NCBI RefSeq assembly: GCF_030540775.2
Contig: NZ_CP141266.1
Coordinates: forward strand, 523,501-587,500
Source of the DNA: Flavivirga abyssicola
GTDB lineage: Bacteria; Bacteroidota; Bacteroidia; Flavobacteriales; Flavobacteriaceae
Length of the DNA: 64,000 nucleotides
Reading direction: 5' to 3'
A program made the position numbers and the translations under genes. The notes under the pieces are model-generated. The model was not told where the DNA came from. It ran no database searches and worked only from the letters and a program-made list of their open reading frames with translations. Positions 10,499 to 18,397 of the stretch are shown in pieces (within the stretch, counting starts at the first letter, position 1; every line of letters begins with the position of its first letter).

Positions 10499-12061
10499 AT
10501 GCCATTGAATTATAAAGAAAAATTAATGCTCCTGTTTATATCTCTAAATATTTGCATTATTTCAAATGCTCAAAAAAAACATGACGCCTATCAAGAAACT
10601 TGGGAGTCTGTAAACAAAGTAAATCCTGCACCTGATTGGTTTCAAGATGCAAAATTTGGTATTTATACACATTGGGGACCGATTTCTGAAGCATTTGACG
10701 ATGCTGATCCTAACATGAATTACCGTGGGTGGCATGGTATGAAAATGTATGATAATGGCAAATTGGAAAAAGGGATAAAAAACAAACCCACAACAAATTA
10801 CATACACCACAAAAAGAAATATGGCAACCCAAAAAAGTTTGGTTACAAGCATGTTATTGAACAATTCAACCCTACGGCTTTCAATGCTTCTGAATGGGCA
10901 GAGTTATTCAAAATCTCTGGAGCTAAGTTTGCAGGCCCTGTAGCTATGCATCATGATAATTTTGCCATGTGGGACTCTAAAGCTACAAGATGGAATTCTA
11001 TGAATTATGGTGGTATTGATCCTTCGGCTAAATTAAAAAAAGAATTAGAAGCTAGAGGCATGAAATTCATGGCTTCCTTTCATCATGCTTTTACATGGCA
11101 ATATTTTGCGCCAGCTCATGCTTATGGCGGTGTGAGTAAAAAGGATTATGACCTTTATACTAACCCACATGAACTACATTCTGATACCCCAGATGACCAA
11201 TTTTATAACGATTGGTGGGCAAAACTTAAAGAATATATTGATGTATATCAACCAGATTTAATTTGGTTTGATTGGTGGCTAGAAAACATGACCGAAGAAT
11301 CCAGATTAAAATTCTTAGCATATTATTACAATAAAGGATTAGAATGGAATAAAGACGTGGCTGTTTGTTACAAAGAAAGTACTTTTAATGAAGCTTCTGC
11401 TATTAAAGATTACGAGCGCGGTCGCCCTAACCAACCTAAAGAAAATGTTTGGCTAACAGATACATCTCCTGGAACATGGTTTTACCGTCCTAACGCAAAG
11501 TTTAAAACGCCTAATGAACTCATTGATATCTTGATTGATATTGTGGCTAAAAACGGCAATATGCTGTTAAACGTTCCACCAAACCCAGATGGATCCATTC
11601 CTAAAGAAATGGTTAACCTCCTTACAGAAATGGGGCAATGGCTAGCCATAAACGGAGATGCTATTTACGAAACTAGGCCTTGGACTATTTTTGGGGAAGG
11701 ACCAACACGCTTGCCTGAAGGCGGTCATAAAATTGAAAAAATTAAAATAGTTTATAATAATGCTGACATCAGATTTACTAAAAAATCTGATAAAGAGTTT
11801 TATGCTATTGTAATGGCTACTCCTATTAATGAAACAGTTATTAAATCATTGAGTACAGATATTGGTGTACTTAACTCCAAAATAATGAATATTCAACTTT
11901 TAGGAAGTGACCAAAAAGTTTACTGGGAAAGAAACGAAAAGGGCTTAATTATTAAGGCTCCTAAAGTTATGCCAAGTAAATATGCGCATGCTTATAAAAT
12001 CACTCTTCAAGGTTATACCGAAAATGATATTGGTGGAGCTGTTACCGCTCATTTAGATTAA
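10499..12061 (+). CDS. GH29 alpha-L-fucosidase, exported
   Basis: 520 residues with an N-terminal signal peptide cleaved near SNA-QKK. The catalytic barrel shows GH29 hallmarks: PAPDWFQDAKFGIYTHWG near the start, GAKFAGPVAMHHDNFAMWDS, and PDLIWFDWW, where Asp258 aligns with the GH29 nucleophile. NGNMLLNVPPNPDGSIP is the usual C-terminal barrel motif. The enzyme removes alpha-linked L-fucose with retention, probably in the periplasm because no lipobox is seen. It is the first rightward gene of PUL 1 and is followed after 35 bases by a sulfatase, so it probably acts on a desulfated fucosylated oligosaccharide. Exact linkage cannot be read. Confidence 0.93.
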   Translation: MPLNYKEKLMLLFISLNICIISNAQKKHDAYQETWESVNKVNPAPDWFQDAKFGIYTHWGPISEAFDDADPNMNYRGWHGMKMYDNGKLEKGIKNKPTTNYIHHKKKYGNPKKFGYKHVIEQFNPTAFNASEWAELFKISGAKFAGPVAMHHDNFAMWDSKATRWNSMNYGGIDPSAKLKKELEARGMKFMASFHHAFTWQYFAPAHAYGGVSKKDYDLYTNPHELHSDTPDDQFYNDWWAKLKEYIDVYQPDLIWFDWWLENMTEESRLKFLAYYYNKGLEWNKDVAVCYKESTFNEASAIKDYERGRPNQPKENVWLTDTSPGTWFYRPNAKFKTPNELIDILIDIVAKNGNMLLNVPPNPDGSIPKEMVNLLTEMGQWLAINGDAIYETRPWTIFGEGPTRLPEGGHKIEKIKIVYNNADIRFTKKSDKEFYAIVMATPINETVIKSLSTDIGVLNSKIMNIQLLGSDQKVYWERNEKGLIIKAPKVMPSKYAHAYKITLQGYTENDIGGAVTAHLD

Positions 12062-12096
12062 TTATATTGTTTCATTTAAGAAGACGATTATTACTT

Positions 12097-13959
12097 ATGT
12101 TTCAATCAAAATTTAGCTTAATACTCTATATTGCACTATTTAACCTTATAAGTTCTTGCAACTCAAAACAAGCCGAACCAACAACACCTCCAAATATTGT
12201 TTGGATTACTTCTGAAGACAATTCAAAACATTACATGGACTTGTTTGATAAACATGGTACAAGCACTCCAAATATCGAAAAGCTTGCCAATCATGGCATT
12301 CGCTTTACTCATGCGTTTTCAAACGCTGCTGTTTGTAGTGCTGCAAGATCAACTTTAATATCTGGGTCTTATGGTCCAAGATTAGCAACCCACTACCATA
12401 GAAAACTGCAAAAAGTACCCATGCCTGAGGACTTAGAAATGTTTCCCTACTATTTAAGGCAAGCTGGATATCACACAACTAACAATTCTAAAGAAGATTA
12501 TAATATTTTTAAATCTGATAGTGTTTGGGATGATTCTTCAAAGCATGCTACTTGGAAGAACAGAAAACCAAATCAACCCTTTTTTCATGTATTTAACATA
12601 GGAACCACCCACGAGGGGAAATTACATTTCACTGAAGAAGACATGAAAGCAGGAACAAAGACAAATCCTGATTCTACATTTGTATTCCCAAATCATCCAC
12701 AAACCGAACTTTTTAAATATACAAATGCGCTTTATCTCGACAAAATAAAACAAATGGATACCGAAGTTGGACAAGTAGTTGATAACCTTGAAAAGGAAGG
12801 TCTACTTGAAAACACATTCATTTTCTATTTTGGAGATCATGGCGGTGTACTTCCTGGTAGTAAAGGCTATTTATACGAAACGGGTTTACATGTTCCATTA
12901 GTGGTATATATTCCTCCTAAATACAAAAATTCAATAAATCTGAAACCTAACACAACATCAAATGCTTTTGTAAGCTTTGTAGACTTTGGTCCCACGGTAT
13001 TGAATTTAGCTGGTGCCAAAATTCCTAAAGGTATAGATGGAACGCCCTTTCTTGGTAAAAATATTACGAAAGAAGACTTAGCTAATAAAAATGAAACTTT
13101 TAGTTATGCCGATAGATTTGATGAGAAGTACGATATGGTACGTGCCCTTAGAAAAGGAAAATATAAATACATTAGAAACTATCAAGCATTTAACTTTGAT
13201 GGTTTAATGAACGAATACCGTTATCGCCAACCTGGATATAAAACATGGAAAAACTTATACGAAGCTGGTAAATTGAATGATATCCAGTCGCAGTTTTTTC
13301 AACCGAAACCTACTGAAGCCCTTTATGATTTAGAAGTTGACCCTTATGAAACTAATAACTTAGCAAATCAGGAAGACTATACCAAGATCTTAATTGACAT
13401 GCGAGAAAACTTAAACTCGCGTGTTAAAACAATGCCAGACCTATCCTTTTATCCTGAGTTTTATTTGATTAAAAATGCTTTTGAAAACCCTGTTGCATTT
13501 GGGCAAAAACATAAAGCACATATTCAAAATTATATCGACATTGCGAACCTTAGTTTAGAAAATTTTGATAGTGTCAAGTCTAAAATTGAAAACAGTTTAA
13601 AATCATCAGATCCCTGGGAGCGTTATTGGGGGTTGATTACTTGTAGTAATTTTGGAAAAGAAGCTATATCATTAAAGGATGATGCCATTACTATTTCTAA
13701 AACAGATAGCGAACTGATTAACCGTGTACGTGCCGCAGAGTTTTTGGGATTAATAGGTGCTGAAAACCCAATTCAAGTAATGACTGAAGCACTTTACAGC
13801 AGTGAGGATTCATCGGAAGCTTTATTAATTTTAAATTCTATGACTTTAATGAAAGAATGTCAACATAAATACAGGTTTAACATTGATAGAACAAAACTTA
13901 AAAACAATATATTGTCTATTAAATTGATAAAAACTAGAGTGGATTACCTATCCAGTTAA
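12097..13959 (+). CDS. Family S1 sulfatase lipoprotein with CSAAR maturation motif
   Basis: I place the start at the ATG at 12097; an earlier in-frame TTG at 12067 only adds a charged extension. The signal ends in lipobox ISSC. The formylglycine motif is CSAAR with Cys80, a CxAxR variant of the usual CxPxR. Other sulfatase features are the N-terminal NIVWITSEDNS metal site, FYFGDHGG, and NLKPNTT with the late FVDFGPTVLNLAG. The overall layout resembles heparan N-sulfatase-like S1 enzymes. The last 90 or so residues look like short HEAT-type helices (INRVRAAEFLGLIG). It hydrolyses sulfate esters or sulfamates on PUL 1 oligosaccharides in the periplasm or at the membrane. Regiospecificity cannot be read. 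Confidence 0.88.
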   Translation: MFQSKFSLILYIALFNLISSCNSKQAEPTTPPNIVWITSEDNSKHYMDLFDKHGTSTPNIEKLANHGIRFTHAFSNAAVCSAARSTLISGSYGPRLATHYHRKLQKVPMPEDLEMFPYYLRQAGYHTTNNSKEDYNIFKSDSVWDDSSKHATWKNRKPNQPFFHVFNIGTTHEGKLHFTEEDMKAGTKTNPDSTFVFPNHPQTELFKYTNALYLDKIKQMDTEVGQVVDNLEKEGLLENTFIFYFGDHGGVLPGSKGYLYETGLHVPLVVYIPPKYKNSINLKPNTTSNAFVSFVDFGPTVLNLAGAKIPKGIDGTPFLGKNITKEDLANKNETFSYADRFDEKYDMVRALRKGKYKYIRNYQAFNFDGLMNEYRYRQPGYKTWKNLYEAGKLNDIQSQFFQPKPTEALYDLEVDPYETNNLANQEDYTKILIDMRENLNSRVKTMPDLSFYPEFYLIKNAFENPVAFGQKHKAHIQNYIDIANLSLENFDSVKSKIENSLKSSDPWERYWGLITCSNFGKEAISLKDDAITISKTDSELINRVRAAEFLGLIGAENPIQVMTEALYSSEDSSEALLILNSMTLMKECQHKYRFNIDRTKLKNNILSIKLIKTRVDYLSS

Positions 13960-14025
13960 CCTATAAAAATGGTGTTGAATTGAATAGTAACATATTGTTT
14001 TCATAAATCAAAAAAATAACTTATC

Positions 14026-15315
14026 ATGAAATTTATATTTCAAAAAACAATAGCAGTTCTATTTTTAGGGCTACTCATTTTTTCTTGCTCCTCAGAAAAA
14101 AAAGAAGTTAAACCCATATCTCAAAATGAAAATACTGAAGGCTTTCCATATTTATTACCAGAGAAGAAACCAAATCGCTCATTAAGCAAAGCATTAGAAC
14201 GTAATTATACTTATCCAGCCTCAAAACCTGAGAACAATGAACTATACACTTTATTTAAGTATACCAAACTTAAAGGGTTTGATTATAACGATCATGATGG
14301 CACCATATCAAGAAGAGACCCTTCAAAAATAATTTTTGAAAACGATAAGTATTATGTTTGGTACACACATCGTAAAACTAATACGCCGCCGCAAGGCGCC
14401 GACAAATGCAATGACACCATTCCATCAAGTGATTGGGATTTATCTGAAATATGGTACGCCACTAGTGTTGATGGTTTTACTTGGGAAGAACAAGGTGTAG
14501 CTATTCCACGTCCACCAAAACCAAATGTAGGATGGCGTTCAGTTTCAACAGCAGATGTTTTAAAATGGAACGGTAAATATTATATGTACTATCAAGGCTT
14601 TATGGAAGCTAGTGGGAAACGAGGCGATGATTGTCCAGTGGCGATGTCGTCTGCTGATTCTCCTGATGGCCCTTGGACACCACTAAATAAAATTGTGATT
14701 CCTAATGGCAATGAAGGCGAATGGGATCAATTTTCCATCCATGACCCATATCCTTTAGTCCGTGACGGTAAAATATATTTATACTACAAATCTGATTTTG
14801 ATAAAAATCCCAGATATGTTCGTATGCAAGGCTTAGCAATTGCAGATAACCCTGAAGGACCTTTTACAAAACATCATTTAAATCCTGTTATTTCATCTGG
14901 ACATGAAACGACTTTGTTTCCATTTAAAAAAGGCATTGCTGCTCTTGTTATAAGAGATGGCCATGAGCATAATACGATTCAATATGCTGAAGATGGTGTT
15001 AATTTTGAAATAGCCTCTATAGTTGAGCTTATGCCAAATGCAGGTGGGCCATTTATTCCTGATGCGTTTTCAAACACTCGTTTTGGACAAGGTATTAATT
15101 GGGGATTATCTCACTTTACGAATTTAGGTGGAAAAGGTAAATCACATTCTATTTTAGCACGTTTTGATTGTGATCTTAACTTGAACACCAATTATCCTGA
15201 AATGAAAAAAAATCGTCCTCGTCATAATCTTGATGTATATTTCAAACAGGGTTTAAGCAAAAAACAGCGAAAATTGATCATGGAAGACAACGAAAGATTA
15301 AAAAACAAATCCTGA
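14026..15315 (+). CDS. GH117-like glycoside hydrolase lipoprotein
   Basis: 429 residues with a lipoprotein signal (lipobox IFSC). The fold is a five-bladed propeller, judged from repeated KYYVWYT, KYYMYYQG and KIYLYYKS strands. Features recalled from GH117 (3,6-anhydro-alpha-1,3-L-galactosidases) are RRDPSK with Asp98, HDPYP with Asp240, GHETT with His293/Glu294, and HEHNTIQYAEDG. In characterised GH117 enzymes an Asp acts as base and a His as acid, which these residues could supply. A GH43/GH117 relative with other specificity cannot be excluded, because clades differ in function. If truly GH117 clade A, the PUL would act on an agar or porphyran type galactan, with the nearby fucosidase as an added activity. 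Confidence 0.75.
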   Translation: MKFIFQKTIAVLFLGLLIFSCSSEKKEVKPISQNENTEGFPYLLPEKKPNRSLSKALERNYTYPASKPENNELYTLFKYTKLKGFDYNDHDGTISRRDPSKIIFENDKYYVWYTHRKTNTPPQGADKCNDTIPSSDWDLSEIWYATSVDGFTWEEQGVAIPRPPKPNVGWRSVSTADVLKWNGKYYMYYQGFMEASGKRGDDCPVAMSSADSPDGPWTPLNKIVIPNGNEGEWDQFSIHDPYPLVRDGKIYLYYKSDFDKNPRYVRMQGLAIADNPEGPFTKHHLNPVISSGHETTLFPFKKGIAALVIRDGHEHNTIQYAEDGVNFEIASIVELMPNAGGPFIPDAFSNTRFGQGINWGLSHFTNLGGKGKSHSILARFDCDLNLNTNYPEMKKNRPRHNLDVYFKQGLSKKQRKLIMEDNERLKNKS

Positions 15316-15662
15316 TATTACGTGAGTTTGACTTAACGATGAAACTATTGATACATTTTTATCATTCCACTTTCAGTTATTGTGTTTTTTGAAATTGATT
15401 TAACGAGTATTGTATGAGTATTTGTATATTTAGTTGCGTATAAAAAAATCAAGATTCGTTGGTGGAGTGCTAATTTTATTGAGGGATTATTAATTATAAT
15501 AATTCCAATAATTATTTGTTGCTCAATTAAGATGGAGGTTTTAGTCCAAAACTTATGCTTAAAGCAGTTATAACCTTTTTAGAATTTTTATTTTATACTA
15601 TTTAGGTTGGAAAAGCAGAACGTATCGTTTCAAAAGAATAATATTAAAATTCATATTTATAA
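15316..15662. other. A+T-rich spacer without a supported gene
   Basis: 347 bases between the GH117-like and the dehydratase genes, all on one strand. All frames are broken by stops. The length suggests that a separate promoter drives the downstream dehydratase and sulfatases, but I cannot point to a convincing core promoter. Confidence 0.4.
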
Positions 15663-16820
15663 ATGAAAATAACGGCAGTAAAACCATATCCGATTAATGT
15701 TGGATCAGGAAGTCAATTAGTTGTTAAAATAGAAACAGATTCTGGAATTTATGGATGGGGAGCTTCTGGTTTGTCGGGAAGAGAACATGCCGTAGTAGGA
15801 GCCTTGAAACATTACGCCCCATTAATTATAGGTAGAGACCCTATGGAAATTGGAGCTATTTGGCAAGATTTATATAGAGGACAATATTTTGAAGGTGGTC
15901 GTGTGTTAACCGCTGCAATATCAGCTATAGATATAGCGCTTCACGATATAAAAGGTAAAAAGCTAGAAGTTCCTGTATATGAATTACTCGGAGGGAAACA
16001 GCGTGATTTTGTGGAGTGTTTTGCTTCAGTGCGTTTTTCAACTTTAGACACATTATTAAATCAATCCAAAAAATTAGTGAGTGAAGGGTGGAATATGTTA
16101 AGATTAGCACCAGCTGAGTTTGAAGATCAAGAAGACATATCAAGATTTGAGCCACGAGAATCCATTGCACTTTTAGCAGATTGGATGATTAAACTTCGAG
16201 AGTTAGTCGGTAAAAAAATAACCATAGGGTTAGATTATCATACAAGATTAACAGCGGCTGAAACCTATTCTTTTATGAAACGTATGCCAGAGGGGACTTT
16301 AGATTTTATAGAAGAACCTATTCGAGATGAAAACCCTGAAGCTTATGAAAGCTTACGAAACATGATAGATATTCCATTCGCTATAGGTGAGGAGTTTTCA
16401 AGTAAGTGGCAATTTTTACCATTTATAGAGCGAAATATTACTCAATATGCAAGAATTGATGTCTGTAATGTTGGAGGTATTACAGAAGCGATGAAAGTAG
16501 CTTCAATGGCAGAATCGCATTATATAGATTTAATGCCTCATAACCCATTAGGTCCTATTTGTACCGCTGCAACTATTCACGTAGCTGCCGCTTGTCCTAA
16601 TTTTAGCTGGTTAGAAGAGGTAAATACAGGAGCCCATGTTTCTACGAATGATCCAAAATTTTATCCGGTGCAACCTAAATTAGCTGGTCCAAGATACCCT
16701 GTTTTAGATACTCCAGGTCTTGGGGTAGATGTCAATGAAGAATTTATAAAAGAAAACAAATTTATCCCAGTAGAAATTCCAAGATTAAGGCGAAATGATG
16801 GTTCTTTTACGAATTGGTAG
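15663..16820 (+). CDS. Enolase-superfamily sugar-acid dehydratase (mandelate racemase/galactonate dehydratase type)
   Basis: 385 residues without a signal peptide, so cytoplasmic. It has the N-terminal capping domain and a TIM barrel with the metal ligands in series: IGLDYHTR (Asp191 with catalytic His193), FIEEP and IGEEF, then MPHNPLGP with the second catalytic His. The D-x-H arrangement matches galactonate dehydratases (DgoD-like), which remove water from a sugar acid to give a 2-keto-3-deoxy acid. Anhydrogalactonate cycloisomerase of agar catabolism is also in this superfamily and fits the GH117-like neighbour. L-fuconate dehydratases are usually longer. The downstream sulfatase has an in-frame possible start inside this gene, but its likelier start lies 28 bases after the stop. 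Confidence 0.85.
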   Translation: MKITAVKPYPINVGSGSQLVVKIETDSGIYGWGASGLSGREHAVVGALKHYAPLIIGRDPMEIGAIWQDLYRGQYFEGGRVLTAAISAIDIALHDIKGKKLEVPVYELLGGKQRDFVECFASVRFSTLDTLLNQSKKLVSEGWNMLRLAPAEFEDQEDISRFEPRESIALLADWMIKLRELVGKKITIGLDYHTRLTAAETYSFMKRMPEGTLDFIEEPIRDENPEAYESLRNMIDIPFAIGEEFSSKWQFLPFIERNITQYARIDVCNVGGITEAMKVASMAESHYIDLMPHNPLGPICTAATIHVAAACPNFSWLEEVNTGAHVSTNDPKFYPVQPKLAGPRYPVLDTPGLGVDVNEEFIKENKFIPVEIPRLRRNDGSFTNW

Positions 16821-16848
16821 CAAGATAAAATATTGTAGTTTAGTATCC

Positions 16849-18339
16849 ATGAGATTTTACACAGTGGTATTTTTGGTTTTTTTATGCTTTAGCTGCGATT
16901 CGACGCACAGAAATAAAAAACCTAATGTCATTCTATTTGTGGTAGACGACTTAGGATGGACAGATTTATCATCCTTTGGGAGCGATTTGTATCAAACCCC
17001 CAACGTTGATAAATTAGTAGCTAATGGAGTAAAATTTACAAATGCATATGCATCTTGTACTGTTTGCTCACCATCTCGATCTAGTATAATGACAGGCAAG
17101 TATCCAGCTAGAATTAATTGTACTGATTGGATTGCAGGTCATCAGAAACCATTTGCCAAAATGAAAGTTCCCGATTGGACAAAACAGGTTAACCTTGATG
17201 AGATTACCTTGGCAGAAGCCTTGAAAAATGAAGGTTATAACACAATTCACTTAGGGAAGTGGCATCTTGGGGAAGAAGATAAGTATTGGCCAGAAAACCA
17301 GGGGTTCGATATCAATATTGGTGGGTGGGCTAAAGGAGCACCACAGAAAAGAAAAGAAAGTAATGGCTATTTCTCTCCATATGGCAACCCTAGATTAAAA
17401 GATGGCACTGAAAACGAATATCTTACTGAAAGGTTAGCTTCAGAAGCTGTTCAATATTTAGAATCAAATCGAGATTCAGATTCTCCTTTTTTTATGAATT
17501 TTTGGTTTTATAACGTTCATACACCACTTCAGGCTAAACAAGAAAAGATAGATAAATACAAAGCACAAATTACGGAGATAACCAATCATAAAAATGCGAC
17601 TTACGCAGCTATGGTAGAACACATGGATGATGCAGTAGGAAATATTATAAGCAAATTGAAGGAATTGGATATTCTAGACAATACCCTTATAATTTTTACA
17701 AGTGATAACGGCGGATTAATAGGTAATTATGGATCTAGAGAACAAGTAACTTCAAATTTCCCTCTTAGGTCTGGAAAAGGAGATATGTATGAAGGTGGTG
17801 TACGCGTACCTTTTATTGTGCAATGGCCAAATAAAATTCTCAAAGGAAAAACTGTAGACATACCGTTGATTTCTCCAGATATATACCCAACAATTTTAGG
17901 GTTAACAGAAACTATGGGTAATACAGCGCATAATAAAAATATGGATGGTGTAGATTTTTCAAAAGTTTTAATGGCTGAAGACAAATTAGATAGAGCATCT
18001 ATTTTTTGGCATTATCCACACTACCATTTAGAAGGAGCAAAACCATATAGTGCTATTAGAAAAGGACATTGGAAACTTATCGAAACTTTTGAAAACGATG
18101 GTTTAGAGCTTTATAATTTAAAGGAAGATATTGGTGAAACAAAAGACTTAGTTCTTGATAATCCTAAAAAAGTTGCAGAGTTGATGAAGGATTTAAATGC
18201 GTGGAGAACTAAAGTAAATGCTCAAATACCAGAAGAGAATCCAAACTTTAACGAAGATTTTAAAGACATTTATAAAAAGGGAAAGTGGGTAAACAAGTCT
18301 GATGACGAATTTTTACAGTACCTTAAAATATCTAATTAA
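16849..18339 (+). CDS. Family S1 sulfatase lipoprotein (CSPSR)
   Basis: About 496 residues from the ATG at 16849. A longer frame begins at 16795 inside the dehydratase gene, but the 16849 start directly yields a lipoprotein signal (MRFYTVVFLVFLCFSC), so I prefer it. NVILFVVDDLGWTDL is the metal site, CSPSR with Cys73 is the formylglycine motif followed by SSIMTGKYP, HLGKWHLG holds catalytic residues, and FTSDNGG is the second metal site. It is a standard arylsulfatase-type enzyme acting on sulfate esters of glycan fragments at the inner face of the envelope. It sits between the dehydratase and the sulfatase-lactonase fusion. Activation requires a formylglycine-generating enzyme or anSME, not encoded here. 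Confidence 0.92.
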   Translation: MRFYTVVFLVFLCFSCDSTHRNKKPNVILFVVDDLGWTDLSSFGSDLYQTPNVDKLVANGVKFTNAYASCTVCSPSRSSIMTGKYPARINCTDWIAGHQKPFAKMKVPDWTKQVNLDEITLAEALKNEGYNTIHLGKWHLGEEDKYWPENQGFDINIGGWAKGAPQKRKESNGYFSPYGNPRLKDGTENEYLTERLASEAVQYLESNRDSDSPFFMNFWFYNVHTPLQAKQEKIDKYKAQITEITNHKNATYAAMVEHMDDAVGNIISKLKELDILDNTLIIFTSDNGGLIGNYGSREQVTSNFPLRSGKGDMYEGGVRVPFIVQWPNKILKGKTVDIPLISPDIYPTILGLTETMGNTAHNKNMDGVDFSKVLMAEDKLDRASIFWHYPHYHLEGAKPYSAIRKGHWKLIETFENDGLELYNLKEDIGETKDLVLDNPKKVAELMKDLNAWRTKVNAQIPEENPNFNEDFKDIYKKGKWVNKSDDEFLQYLKISN

Positions 18340-18397
18340 ACAAGTCCAGAAGGAGCATTAGATTTCACTTTCAAAAAATTTAGAAAAACAATTTCAA

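Noticed and set aside
16795-16848. Upstream start for the second sulfatase inside the dehydratase gene
   Set aside because: The ATG at 16849 gives a proper lipoprotein signal; the extension is charged and would spoil it.
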